DNA of 64,000 nt from DASUAS01 sp963756895 (GCA_963756895.1 CAVWPI010000005.1:62001-126000), one strand, 5' to 3'; shown: positions 40,709-49,899, counted from the first letter of the stretch. Notes: generated by a model not told the origin, from the letters alone. Made by a program: numbers and translations.

Positions 40709-42384
40709 TCACGAGATCCGGGCGCGTTCGGCGTCGATCGACGCCCGGTACGCCGCGACCTCGGCGTCGCGCTCGGTGTCGGACCACCCGAGATCGGGGG
40801 CGAGCAACGCCGCGACGGAGGCCGCGGCATCGGCCGACGCGTCGCGCGCGAGGAGCCGCGCGCGGGTGCGACGTGAGAGCACGTCGTCGAGCGTGCGGGC
40901 CATCTCGTGCTGCACCGCGTACCGCGCCTCGGCGCGGAGGTACGGCAGCCCGGGCACCAGCGGAGTCGCGAGGTCGGGATCGTCGACGGTGAGCGAGCGC
41001 ACGACGTCGGCTTCGGTGCCGTACCGGCCGATGAGGTGTTCGTGGGTGCTCGGTTCCAGCGCGGCGACGGGCGCGGCGATGCCCTCGCCGCCGAAGAGGC
41101 GCAGGTGCTTGGTGCGTGACGGCCCTGCCGCCCCGCCATTTCCGCCGAGCCCGGCGACCGCGGCGTCGACCGCGTCGGCGGCCATGCGCCGGTACGTCGT
41201 CAGCTTGCCGCCGGTCACGGTCACCACGCCGCTCGGTGCCACCCGGACGGTGTGGCGGCGCGACAGGTCGGACGTGCGGGTCGACCGCCCCGTGCGCAGG
41301 AGCGGCCGCAGGCCGGCCCAGGTGCCCACGACGTCGTCGGCGGTGTGCTTCTCCTCGCTGATCCCGTTGAGCGCGGCGAGCAGGTAGTCGACGTCGTCGG
41401 GGGTGCACGGCGGGTCGTCGAGGGGCCCGTCGTAGTCGGTGTCGGTCGTGCCCACGTAGGTGGTGTCGCCCCAGGGCACCACGAACACCATCCGCTGGTC
41501 GCCGGGCACCGGGATGATGGCGGCGATGTCGTTGCGTACCTTGTCCCAGGGCAAGGCGATGTGGATCCCCTTGGCCGGCCGGATCGATGCCGGGTGCGTC
41601 CCCTCGTCGAGCGCGCGCACGTCGTCGGACCAGACGCCCGCGGCGTTGACCACCACGCGGGCGCGCACCTCGAGCTCCTGACCGTCGGCGTCGACGCGGC
41701 GCGCCGATGACGCGATCGCCGTCCTTCACGAGCCCGTGGACCGCCGCATGGTTGGTGATGGCCGCGCCGTGGGCGGCGGCGGTGCGGGCGATGGTGAGCG
41801 TGAGCCGGGCGTCGTCGACCTGCGCGTCGTAGTACACGTACGCGCCGGCGAGGCGATCGCGTGCGAGCGACGGCATGTGCGCCAGCGCGGCGTCGACGTC
41901 GACCCGGTGGTGGCGCTTGCCGATGCGCACACCGCCGGTGAGGTCGTACATCCAGAGCGCGCTGCCGAGCAGACCGCGCGAGCCGTCGGTCGATGACCCC
42001 GCCGCGTGTGAGCAGCGGGACGAGGAACGGGAGGATGCGCACGAGGTGCGGCGCGTTCTCGAGCGCGCGTTGGCGCTCGTACAGGGCCTCGTAGACGAGG
42101 CGGACCTCACGCTGCTGGAGGTAGCGCAGGCCACCGTGCACGAGCTTGGAGCTCTTCGAGCTCGTGCCCGACGCGAAGTCGTCGCGCTCGACCAGCGCGG
42201 TGCGCAGGCCCCGGCTGGCGGCGTCGAGCGCCACCCCGGCGCCGGTGATGCCACCACCGATCACCAGGACGTCGAACTGCTCGTCGCCCAGCCGGCGGAC
42301 GGACGCCGCCCGCTCGAGCGGCGCCCGACCGACAGGTTGGCGATCGGGGGGTCGCCCGGCTCCGGGCGCTGACCGGCTGGTCAC
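40709..42384 (-). CDS. glpD: Glycerol-3-phosphate dehydrogenase, FAD type
   Basis: 559 aa after two repairs (near 41706 and 41993). Oxidises glycerol-3-phosphate to DHAP at the membrane. FAD motif DVLVIGGGITGAGVALDAAS, then LVERDDFASGTSSKSSKLVH, GGLRYLQQ, YYDAQVDDARL, FVVPWGDTTYVGTTDTDYDG and GGKLTTYR are diagnostic. GTG 42384 is chosen as leaderless start, with -10 TAACCT 6 nt upstream inside a palindromic operator. First gene of the glpD-oxidase-hydrolase operon. Confidence 0.93.
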
Positions 42385-42390
42385 CGGGCC

Positions 42391-42409
42391 AGGTTACCGG
42401 CCGGTAACC
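42391..42409 (-). promoter_or_regulatory. Palindromic operator overlapping the glpD -10 box
   Basis: GGTTACCGGCCGGTAACC (42392-42409) is a perfect 18-bp palindrome. On the minus strand its last bases form TAACCT, a TANNNT -10 box 6 nt before the glpD GTG. A repressor bound here would block the promoter. TetR/FadR-type regulators bind such sites; the protein is not in the window. Confidence 0.65.
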
Positions 42410-42447
42410 AGTTCGGCGGAGCCGCCCGTGGGCCGAAGACCGCGGCG

Positions 42448-42481
42448 ACTCCGAGCACCACCAGACTCCGAGCACCACCAG
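42448..42481. repeat. 17-bp tandem duplication
   Basis: ACTCCGAGCACCACCAG occurs twice in direct succession between the glpD operator and the next minus-strand gene. No function seen. Confidence 0.8.
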
Positions 42482-42496
42482 AGGTGGGACGAACAG

Positions 42497-42754
42497 CTAG
42501 CTCCCGCCGGTGCGGGTCTGCGGCTGGGGTGAGACGCCGGTGTCGCCGGTGCGGGCGCCGCCGTCGTACGGAGTGGGGTACGTGCCGCTCCCGGACTGCC
42601 CCTGATTCGCGGACGAGGTCGCGGGTGTCGTGGTCGGCGATGCGTCGGCGCCGTGATCACCGGCAGCCATCAGGCCGACCAGCGCACCGCCGACGGCGAC
42701 ACTCGCGCCCGCGGCGAGGATGCGTCCCCGTGTGCTCAACGTCCGGCGCGCCAT
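42497..42754 (-). CDS. Small exported hypothetical protein
   Basis: 85 aa. A hydrophobic signal/anchor segment (ILAAGASVAVGGALVGLMAA) is followed by a Thr/Ser/Gly-rich tail that ends PQPQTRTGGS. No domain. Low-complexity secreted proteins of this kind are common in actinobacteria. Confidence 0.6.
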   Translation of the reverse strand: MARRTLSTRGRILAAGASVAVGGALVGLMAAGDHGADASPTTTPATSSANQGQSGSGTYPTPYDGGARTGDTGVSPQPQTRTGGS

Positions 42755-42803
42755 GCGCAGAATTGTGGCGTCGAGAGGTGAGGGTTGGCTGAGGATCCCG
42801 TGA

Positions 42804-43148
42804 TCAGATGACGACGCCGGGCAGGCCGTCGGACGCGACCACCGCGAAGTCCTCGCTCGCCCAGGCCCGCATGCCCCCGTCGAGGTTCACCGCGTCGTAC
42901 CCGGCACCGATCAGCGCGCCGGCCACCGCGTCCGAACGCGCGCCCGAGCGGCAGATCGCGACGATGCGGCGGTCGCGTGGGAGCTCCTCGACGCGTGCCT
43001 GCAGGTCACCCATGGGGATCCAGACCGCTTCGGGGGCGTGCCCCGCATCCCATTCGTCGGCTTCGCGCACATCGAGCAGCAACGCGCCGTCCTCGAGCAT
43101 CTGCTGGCCTTCGTCCGCGCTGACCAGGGGCACGCCGTCGGTGGTCAC
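42804..43148 (-). CDS. Rhodanese-like sulfurtransferase domain protein
   Basis: 114 aa. Single rhodanese domain with LLLDVREADEWDAGHAPEAV and the active-site loop ICRSGARSDAV, whose cysteine would carry a persulfide. Ends GGMRAWASEDF plus a short tail. GTG start preceded by a leaderless -10 box. The physiological sulfur acceptor is unknown. Confidence 0.88.
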   Translation of the reverse strand: MTTDGVPLVSADEGQQMLEDGALLLDVREADEWDAGHAPEAVWIPMGDLQARVEELPRDRRIVAICRSGARSDAVAGALIGAGYDAVNLDGGMRAWASEDFAVVASDGLPGVVI

Positions 43149-43154
43149 GGTGGC

Positions 43155-43160
43155 AACGTA
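43155..43160 (-). promoter_or_regulatory. -10 box of a leaderless promoter (rhodanese gene)
   Basis: On the minus strand TACGTT ends 6 nt before the GTG start. Confidence 0.4.
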
Positions 43161-43239
43161 CCCGGCGCCCGCCCGGTCGTACCGCTTCGACAGCTCCTCC
43201 AGGCAGCTCCCTCATCGGCCCGTCAATTCGCCTGGCCGG

Positions 43240-43345
43240 CATTTGTCCGGAGCTTTCCTTGAAAACTTCGAATCAATGTGACAGGTTTCACTTTAGGTAG
43301 CCGTAGACTCTCGGAGAGTGAAAACCCACTCTGCGAGGTAGAGCA
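43240..43345 (+). promoter_or_regulatory. AT-richer leader with alternative hairpins before the secreted-protein gene
   Basis: The 250-bp gap to the next gene contains the lowest GC content I notice here. ACTCTC-G-GAGAGT (43307-43319) is a compact inverted repeat, and its right arm can instead pair with the following CACTCT across the loop AAAACC, giving two mutually exclusive hairpins. GTGACAGGTTTCAC nearby is another small inverted repeat. An attenuator or regulator-binding site is possible; I could not match a known riboswitch. Confidence 0.4.
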
Positions 43346-43399
43346 ACCACACAACTAGACCCCCTGACCGCTTCCTGAACCCCACGCAGGAGACACCCC

Positions 43400-44311
43400 T
43401 TGGGACCCCGGCGCATCTTCGTAGCCCTGGCCGTGCTGGCTCTCGCCGCAGTCGGCGTGACCGCCGGCGCGGCTGCCGCGTTCAACGGCAGCAACGGCGA
43501 CGGCGGGTCCAGCCGCGGCGCCGGCCACGACTGGGAGGACACGCGTGGTTGGACGCCCCCCGCGGCGCCCGCGCCGTCCGACGCCGGCGACGCCGAGGAG
43601 TGGCCCGAGAAGAACCCCCCGGAGCCCGACGCGGGCACCGAGGGCTCCGGCGGCCGGCCGGGCGCCGGAGCCGTTCACGGGAACGGGAACGGCGACGATT
43701 CGGGCGGCGTCGACCCCGGCGTCGGGAAGCCGGGAGCGGGAGATCCCCCCGGGCTCGTAGGCCGGGGCGACACCGGTGGCGAGGTCGGCGGGCAGGGAAC
43801 AGGAGGAAAGTCGGATGACGACGTCAACGGCGCCGGTACGGGCTCGGGTTCGAGCTCGGGTGCCGGGTCGGGCGGAGTCACCAGTTCGGGTGCCGGCACA
43901 CCGCCGGCAGCCGTAGAGGCGCCAGCCGCGGCCGCGAGCGGACCCGCCCCCGACGCGGCCGCGGCGGCGCCCGTTTCCGACGTGGTGACCGGCACGTTCG
44001 TCGCCGGTGGTGGCGGGGACGGCCCCGGCACGCAGGTCCCCGCTCCGGAGGTCGTGCCTGCGGCGACGGGGCTCGAGGGTCTCGACGGGCTCCCGGTCCT
44101 CGGATCGCTCGGGAGCATCACCGACAGCGTGACCGACGGACCGTCGGCCGCCGGCGAGTTGCTGTCGACCGGCACCGGACGCTCCCTGGCCGTGATCGGT
44201 GCGCTGCTGCTGGCGATCGCGGCCTTCCTCGCGGTGCACCGCCGGACCGACCGCGGTGACAGCAAGCTCGCGACGGCGCGGACCGGCCCCGAGGTGGCGC
44301 GCTTCCGGTGA
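43400..44311 (+). CDS. Secreted/anchored Gly-Pro-rich low-complexity protein
   Basis: 303 aa from TTG 43400 (AGGAGA 8 nt upstream). N-terminal signal (RIFVALAVLALAAVGVTAGA), a long Gly/Pro/Ser/Asp-rich region without a fold, then a C-terminal membrane helix (LAVIGALLLAIAAFLAVHRR) with a basic tail. No sortase LPxTG motif. Probably a surface stalk. The diguanylate cyclase gene overlaps its stop by 4 nt, so the two are translated together. Confidence 0.7.
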   Translation: MGPRRIFVALAVLALAAVGVTAGAAAAFNGSNGDGGSSRGAGHDWEDTRGWTPPAAPAPSDAGDAEEWPEKNPPEPDAGTEGSGGRPGAGAVHGNGNGDDSGGVDPGVGKPGAGDPPGLVGRGDTGGEVGGQGTGGKSDDDVNGAGTGSGSSSGAGSGGVTSSGAGTPPAAVEAPAAAASGPAPDAAAAAPVSDVVTGTFVAGGGGDGPGTQVPAPEVVPAATGLEGLDGLPVLGSLGSITDSVTDGPSAAGELLSTGTGRSLAVIGALLLAIAAFLAVHRRTDRGDSKLATARTGPEVARFR

Positions 44312-45871
44312 CCGCGACGAAGCACTCCGCGGGATCGCCGGTCTCCGACCGACTGCTCGTCCTGCAGTTCATGCGGTTGCTCAACCTGGTTGCGCTGCTC
44401 GTGATCCCGGTCCTCGCCGGGGTCGAGGGCGCGTCGGGCCGTGGCGGTCGCGCTGGTCTACCTGGTCGTGGTGGCGGCGATCGAGGTGCTGCGCCGGGTG
44501 ACGCCGTCGCACTCCGTCGCCATCGTCTCGTGGAGCGTGCTGATCGACGGCGCCGCGGTCGTGCTCGGCGTCGGCGTCACCGGCGGCTACAGCAGCCCGC
44601 TCCTCTTCCTCGTGTTCCTCGACGTCATGGCGGTGACGCTGGTGGCGTCCTACCGGACCGGGCTCAAGCTGGCCCTGTGGTGCGCGCTGCTGCTGCTGCT
44701 GCTGCACGCGGCGGCCGACGCCGGCGTGGTCGACGGGGAGAACGTGCTCGACGACCGCGTGGCCGTCGTGAGCGCGATCGCGTTCCTGGCGTTCGCGGTC
44801 TGCGCCGCGCTCTTCTCGGCGATCAACGAGCGCGCGCTCCGCAACAGTCGCGGCCACCTCGAGCAGCTGGTGGAGCTCGGCGGCGAGCTCGAACGCGCGA
44901 TCCGCCCGGACGACGTGCTCGCAACGCTCGTTCGTCACTCGTGCGCCCGCCTGGGGTTCACGCGTTCCGTCGTGCTCGTGCGCTCCGGAACCGTGTGGGA
45001 CGGCGTGCGCGACGACGGCGTCGCCGTGGTGCCGTTCCACGTGTCCGACCAGGCCGCGCCGGTGGTGCACGAGGTCTGGTCGACGAGCGCCCCGATGCTC
45101 GTGCGCGTGGTCGACGACGACCTGCTCGACCTGGTGCTGCCGGGCGCGCGGAACGTCGTCGTCACGCCCATCACCGCCGACGGGGAGCACCTCGGCGTGG
45201 CGCTGGGCGAGTGGGGTGGGGGGAACGACGCCCGCATCCCGACGTCGACCGTGCGTGCGCTCGCTCAGGCGTCGATGCACAGCGCGCTCGCGCTCCGCAA
45301 CGCGCGTCTGCTCGGGGAGAACGAGCGCCTGGCCACCCGCGACTCGCTCACCGGGCTCGCCAACCGGCGGTTGTTCGACGAATCGCTCCAGCGAGAAGTG
45401 GCGCGCGCGCAACGCCTCAGCACGCCGGTCAGCCTCCTCGTGCTCGACGTCGACCACTTCAAGCAGGTCAACGACACCTACGGTCACCAGACCGGCGACT
45501 CGGTGCTGCGCGAGGTCGCCGACGCCCTCGTCGCCAACACCAAGAACTACGACGTCGCCGCGCGCTACGGGGGTGACGAGTTCGTCGTGCTGCTGCCGGG
45601 TTGCCGTCGCGACGACGCGATGCGCGTCGCCGAGCGCGTGCGCAACGGCATCTCGCGCGCGGTGGACGAGGCGCCGGTGACCATCAGCGCCGGGGTCGCC
45701 ACCGTGCCCGACAACGCCAGCGACGCTGAGCGATTGATGGCCGCGGCCGACGCCGCGCTGTACGAGGCGAAGCGCACCGGCCGCGACCGGGTCGCGGGCT
45801 CGGGCCGCAACATCGAGGTCGTACCGCCCCCGCCGTTGAGCTGGCAGGCCCCGCTCGCGCGTGGCGCTTGA
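44308..45871 (+). CDS. Membrane-bound diguanylate cyclase with GAF-like region
   Basis: 521 aa after one repair near 44437. Five to six N-terminal hydrophobic segments (residues 20-170), a GAF-like middle (HLEQLVELGGELERAIRPDD to about 330) and a C-terminal GGDEF domain (DSLTGLANRRLFDESL, LDVDHFKQVNDTYGH, RYGGDEFVVLLPG). The active site is intact, so c-di-GMP synthesis is expected. No RxxD inhibitory site is obvious just before GGDEF. Contains a run of six CTG codons (LLLLLL). Coupled to the upstream surface protein. Confidence 0.9.
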
Positions 45872-45897
45872 CCGCTGACGGCAGGCATCGGACGTCG

Positions 45898-47499
45898 TCA
45901 GGCGGGTGCGGTCTCGGCCGCCAGCAGCTCGACAGCCAGCGCGCGCAGCTCCCGGTGGTGCGCCTTCCCCGCCGCCGAACGCTGGAGTGAATCGACGGCG
46001 AAGAATCGTCGTGGCGCCTTGTACCCGGCCATGCGGGCGCGGCACCACGCCACCATCCCGGCTTCGTCGAGCTCGGCACCGCCGGTGACCTGCACCAGCG
46101 CCACCACGCGCTCGCCGTAGCGCGCGTCGGGAACCCCCACCACCACGCAGTCGAACACATCCGGGTGGTTCCGCAGCTCGGCTTCGACCTCCTCGGGGTA
46201 GACCTTCTCGCCGCCGGTGTTGATGCACGCCGACCCGCGTCCGAGCAGGCGCACGGTCCCGTCGGTCTCGACCGCGGCGTAGTCACCCGGGATCGAGTAG
46301 CGGACACCGTCGAGGGTGCGGAACGTGGCCGCGCTCTTCTCCGGATCCTTGAAGTAGCCGAGCGGGATGCGCCCGCCCATCGCGAGCAGGCCGATCGCAC
46401 CCGAACCGGGCTCCACGTCGCGGCCCGTGTCCTCGTCGACCACGCGGATTCGTTCGTTCACGGAGAACGCGGGGGAGATCGCGACGTCGCCCGCGCGAGC
46501 GGACTGGCGCGGGCCGAGGCCCTCCGATGCGCCGAGCGAATCGACGATGGTCACACCGTCGAGCCGATCGAGCAGGCCGCGCTTCACCTCGGGGCTGAAC
46601 AGCACACCCGACGACGTGATCGCGCGCAGCGACGACAGGTCCCAGCGGTCGGGTGCGGCGCGCAGCGCGTCGAGCAACGGACGGGCGAACACGTCGCCGA
46701 CGATGGTGAGCGTCTGCACGCCCTCGCGCGCGACGGCGTCCCAGACCCGTTCGGGATCGAGACCGGGGTGGTCCACCAGCACGACGGTGCCGCTCCCGGC
46801 GAGCGCGGCGACGGCGGCGAAGAGGCCGGTCCCGTGCATCAGCGGTGCTGCGGGGAGCAACGTCGACGCCCGCTTGCCCGCGCGCGCCGCCGCCCACGGA
46901 TCGGGCGGCTCGGGGGAGCCGGGATGCGACGACGCCCAGAGCGCGACGTACAGGTCGTCGTTGCGCCACATCACGCCCTTGGGTGCGCCGGTCGTGCCGC
47001 CGGTGTAGAGGAAGATCAGGTCGTCGCCCGCCGGGGTGCGGGGCGTCCACTCGACCGGTGGCGTGGACGTGGCCAGGGCCCGCTCGTACGGCTCGCCGGC
47101 CTCGAGCAGGAGGGGCCGGGCGGCCGCCGCGAGGAGTCCGGTGGCCTCCTGCGCGGTGGTCGAGAACTCGGCTGCGTGCACCAGCGCCCGGGCGTCGGAG
47201 TTGTCGAGCAGGTAGCGGAGCTCGTGGGCCTGGTAGCGGAAGTTGACGTTGACCGGCACCGCGCCGAGCTTCAGAGCGGCGTAGAACGTCTCGAGGTACT
47301 CGGTCCGGTTGGTGAGGTCGATGGCGACCCGATCGCCGGGTCCGACGCCCGCCTCGGAGCGGAGGTACCACGCCAGCCGGGTGGCCCGACCGGCGAATCC
47401 GGCCCAGGTGATCCGACGGTCACCGCAGACCAGGGCGTCGCGGTCCGGGACGATGGTGGCGATGCCGTCCCAGACCGCGGCGAAGTTCCAGTCCGACAC
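45898..47499 (-). CDS. Acyl-CoA synthetase (AMP-forming)
   Basis: 533 aa, unbroken. Activates a carboxylic acid to its CoA thioester through an acyl-adenylate. ATP motif FLYTGGTTGAPKGVMWRN, then PLMHGTGLF, DSLGASEGLG, the hinge region GSACINTGGEKVYPEEVEAE and the catalytic lysine in SAAGKAHHREL. Substrate (likely a fatty or sterol side-chain acid) cannot be told. GTG start at 47499, leaderless. Confidence 0.9.
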   Translation of the reverse strand: MSDWNFAAVWDGIATIVPDRDALVCGDRRITWAGFAGRATRLAWYLRSEAGVGPGDRVAIDLTNRTEYLETFYAALKLGAVPVNVNFRYQAHELRYLLDNSDARALVHAAEFSTTAQEATGLLAAAARPLLLEAGEPYERALATSTPPVEWTPRTPAGDDLIFLYTGGTTGAPKGVMWRNDDLYVALWASSHPGSPEPPDPWAAARAGKRASTLLPAAPLMHGTGLFAAVAALAGSGTVVLVDHPGLDPERVWDAVAREGVQTLTIVGDVFARPLLDALRAAPDRWDLSSLRAITSSGVLFSPEVKRGLLDRLDGVTIVDSLGASEGLGPRQSARAGDVAISPAFSVNERIRVVDEDTGRDVEPGSGAIGLLAMGGRIPLGYFKDPEKSAATFRTLDGVRYSIPGDYAAVETDGTVRLLGRGSACINTGGEKVYPEEVEAELRNHPDVFDCVVVGVPDARYGERVVALVQVTGGAELDEAGMVAWCRARMAGYKAPRRFFAVDSLQRSAAGKAHHRELRALAVELLAAETAPA

Positions 47500-47506
47500 G
47501 TGTGCG

Positions 47507-47512
47507 ATGCTA
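47507..47512 (-). promoter_or_regulatory. -10 box of a leaderless promoter (acyl-CoA synthetase)
   Basis: On the minus strand TAGCAT ends 7 nt before the GTG start of the ligase gene. Confidence 0.45.
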
Positions 47513-47589
47513 CGGCAGCCGGTTCAGGCTGGTCACAGGCGGATCAGCGCATGATCCACCGGTTCGGGCGGCCGATCGAGGGGAGTGCC

Positions 47590-48075
47590 GTGCACCAGGA
47601 CCGCGGCATCCGGCGACGCGTCACGACGCGGATGGGGCACCTGGCGCTGTTCGTCGCGTTGGCCGTCGTGCCGGTCGTCGTCCTGAACTCGCTGGCCACC
47701 GCGGCCAGCGGCACCGACCCCCGACCCGGCCCGACCGATGCCCAGCGCGCCTGCCTCTCCGGGCAGGGTGTCACCCTGCCGACGCCGGGGAGCCAGAGCG
47801 AGCGACCTGCGCTCACGCAGGAGGAGCGGCAGGACCTCCGCGAATCGGCGAAGGCGTGCGGGCTCAGCGGCCCTCGCCGGGCGCTCCGCCAGCTGACGGA
47901 CGAGCAGCGTCAGTGCCTGGCCGACCTGGGCGCGACGCCGCCGACGCGCCCGACCGAGGGCACCCGGCCGCAGGTGAGCGCCGAGCAGCGCGACGCCCTC
48001 TGGGGCGCGGCGTTGGCGTGCGGCCTGCCCGCACGTGGCCACCACGATCGCGGCGGGTCCGACGGCAGGATCTGA
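47590..48075 (+). CDS. Secreted protein with an internally duplicated Cys-containing motif
   Basis: 161 aa from GTG 47590 (GAGGGGAG just upstream; ATG 47551 also in frame). N-terminal membrane segment (MGHLALFVALAVVPVVVLN) then two related units: DAQRACLSGQGVTLPTP with LRESAKACGL, and DEQRQCLADLGATPPTR with LWGAALACGL. Each unit has two cysteines at equal spacing, suggesting a disulfide per repeat. This type of repeat recurs in actinobacterial exported proteins. Function unknown. Confidence 0.65.
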   Translation: MHQDRGIRRRVTTRMGHLALFVALAVVPVVVLNSLATAASGTDPRPGPTDAQRACLSGQGVTLPTPGSQSERPALTQEERQDLRESAKACGLSGPRRALRQLTDEQRQCLADLGATPPTRPTEGTRPQVSAEQRDALWGAALACGLPARGHHDRGGSDGRI

Positions 48076-48078
48076 GCG

Positions 48079-48729
48079 TCAGCCCCGACCCGGCTGCGGG
48101 TCGCCGACGTCGAACCACCAGCGCGACAGCTGCTCCATCTCGGTGACCGCGGCGCGCAGCTCGTCGCTGAGCACGCCGGGATGGCGCGCCGACAGGATCA
48201 CCGTGAGCGACCGGTAGTACCAGAGCTGGTCGACGGCACCGGCGTGGAACCGCTGCCAGACCTCGGGTCCGGTGCGGCGCAGGTCGGCCACGATCGAACG
48301 GGCGTTGGCGAGGGCGTCGGCGGCCTTGACCCGCAGCACCGGCTCCGGCACGTCCGGGGCGCCGAGGTGGTCGATCGCCTCCTGCTTGCGCATCCGCCAC
48401 GTGGACGCGTCACGCGGTGCCTTCGACGCGGTGGGCAGCTTCCCGTCGATGGTCTCGGTGCACGCCTTCACCGTGCGCGACACCTTCCGTCCGTAGCGGC
48501 GCCGGATCTGCTTGGGCTTCACGCCCGCGTCCTCGATGGCGTCGTGCAACAGCCCCGCGATCGCCTCGGACTCCGTCCCGCCGTCGTGCAGGACCAGCGC
48601 CGCGACCTCGACGAGGTGCGCGACGTAGGGCACGCCGGAGCCCTTGCGGGTCTGGTCGCCGTGGAGCTCGATGGCCCACTCGACCGCGCTCGCGAAGCGC
48701 GGACCCGGGCCGCTGGCGTCAGCCGCCAT
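48079..48729 (-). CDS. HD-domain phosphohydrolase (RelA/SpoT hydrolase-like)
   Basis: 216 aa from ATG 48729. H and HD motifs in YVAHLVEVAAL and AGLLHDAIEDAG match the HD_4 group related to the (p)ppGpp hydrolase half of SpoT, but there is no synthetase or TGS domain. The C-terminal part WYYRSLTVILSARHPG is less conserved. Overlaps the end of mltG by 11 bp and is probably translated with it. A small-alarmone-hydrolase role is possible but unproven. Confidence 0.8.
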   Translation of the reverse strand: MAADASGPGPRFASAVEWAIELHGDQTRKGSGVPYVAHLVEVAALVLHDGGTESEAIAGLLHDAIEDAGVKPKQIRRRYGRKVSRTVKACTETIDGKLPTASKAPRDASTWRMRKQEAIDHLGAPDVPEPVLRVKAADALANARSIVADLRRTGPEVWQRFHAGAVDQLWYYRSLTVILSARHPGVLSDELRAAVTEMEQLSRWWFDVGDPQPGRG

Positions 48730-49795
48730 CACGCGCCTTGGCCACGTTCTTCTCGTGCTCCGACAGCGTGGTCGCGTAGTAGGTCTTCCCGTCCGAGTCC
48801 GACACGTAGTACTTGAACGGCACCGGCGCGGGATTGAGCGCGGCGCGGAGCGCAACCTCGCTCACGGTCTTGATCGGGGTCGGGGTGAGGCCCTTGAACT
48901 TGTAGGTGTTGTACGGCGAGTCGATCTTGCGGTCGGCGTCGGTGGGGACCGGCGGGCAACCGCCCTTCGCGTAGCAGAGCGTGGCGTCGATCTGGAGGGG
49001 CATGTCCTCCTTCAGCCGGTTCACGATCACCGCGGAGATCAGGGGCGTGTCGTCCTTCGTGCCGGCTTCGGCCTCGATGAGCGACGCGCTCACCAGCGCC
49101 TGGTACGGCGACATCCCGCCGTTGGCGGCGCCCGAGGTGCCGAGGCCGATCTCGTCCGCCTTGGCGTCGAACTGGTCGACGATCCGCTGCAGGATCTGGG
49201 CCTCGGTCTCGTTGGCGCCGACCAGGTACGTGTCGGGCCAGGTGAGGCCTTCGAGCGACGTGACATCGTTGGGTTCGTAGCGCGAGCGGATGGTGTTGGA
49301 CTGCGCGACCTCGAGGAATCGCTGCGCGCTCTTGCCCTCGAGCTTGCCGACCCGATCGGCGATCTGTTGCAGCGTCAGCCCGGGCGGGATCAGGAGCTCG
49401 AGGTCGGGGATGTTCCGGCGCGGTCCGCCGCGGAGCGTGTCGAGCGCCTGGCGCGAGTCGCTGTTCTCGACGAAGTCGTAGCGCCCGGCGACGTACGCGG
49501 TGTACTGCGATCTGGCGGCCACCTGCTGGAATGCAGCAGACGAGGCGATCACGCCGCGCTGCTCCAGGGTGTCGCCGACCTGGGCCGGGGTCCACCCCTG
49601 CTGGATCTCGACCACCACGTCGGCGTTGCCCGCGGTGGAGCTCTCGACATTGCTCAGCACCCACGACGAGGCGATGGCCAGCGGGGCGAGCATCACCCCG
49701 ACGACGATCATCGTCATCACGTTGCGGCGGTAGGTGCGGTTGCGCTCCCGGGCGCGGCGGGTGCGCGCCGAGCGCCACTGAGGTTCGGAAGGCAT
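48719..49795 (-). CDS. mltG: Endolytic murein transglycosylase MltG
   Basis: 358 aa, unbroken. One N-terminal membrane helix (MTMIVVGVMLAPLAIASSWV), a LysM-like region (VVVEIQQGWTPAQVGDTL, LLIPPGLTLQQIADRVG) and the YceG catalytic domain with the key glutamate in SASLIEAEAGT, plus VIVNRLKEDMPLQIDATLCY. Cleaves nascent glycan strands during wall growth. Usually placed before ruvX/aroE; here an HD hydrolase follows instead. Confidence 0.93.
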   Translation of the reverse strand: MPSEPQWRSARTRRARERNRTYRRNVMTMIVVGVMLAPLAIASSWVLSNVESSTAGNADVVVEIQQGWTPAQVGDTLEQRGVIASSAAFQQVAARSQYTAYVAGRYDFVENSDSRQALDTLRGGPRRNIPDLELLIPPGLTLQQIADRVGKLEGKSAQRFLEVAQSNTIRSRYEPNDVTSLEGLTWPDTYLVGANETEAQILQRIVDQFDAKADEIGLGTSGAANGGMSPYQALVSASLIEAEAGTKDDTPLISAVIVNRLKEDMPLQIDATLCYAKGGCPPVPTDADRKIDSPYNTYKFKGLTPTPIKTVSEVALRAALNPAPVPFKYYVSDSDGKTYYATTLSEHEKNVAKARDGG

Positions 49796-49801
49796 CGGGG
49801 A

Positions 49802-49807
49802 ATGGTA
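49802..49807 (-). promoter_or_regulatory. -10 box of a leaderless promoter (mltG)
   Basis: On the minus strand TACCAT ends 6 nt before the ATG of mltG. Confidence 0.45.
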
Positions 49808-49833
49808 CCGAGCCCCCGCGCACCGCCTCTCGC

Positions 49834-49866
49834 GGGCGTCTCACGGGCGTCTCACGGGCGTCTCAC
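49834..49866 (+). repeat. 11-bp tandem repeat, three copies
   Basis: GGGCGTCTCAC is repeated exactly three times in the gap between divergent mltG and the LLM oxidoreductase gene. Could be replication slippage or a multi-copy binding site. Confidence 0.85.
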
Positions 49867-49899
49867 GGGTGTTCGGGACGCCTGCGCGAGACTCGATCG

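Noticed and set aside
43240..43345. A c-di-GMP or c-di-AMP riboswitch before the diguanylate cyclase operon
   Set aside because: I could not match the conserved core bases of GEMM or ydaO-type riboswitches. Only generic hairpins are supported.
43400..44311. An LPxTG sortase substrate
   Set aside because: The C-terminal membrane helix and basic tail are present, but no LPxTG-like motif precedes them.
49834..49866. A CRISPR array
   Set aside because: The 11-bp units are directly adjacent with no spacers, and no cas gene is in the window.
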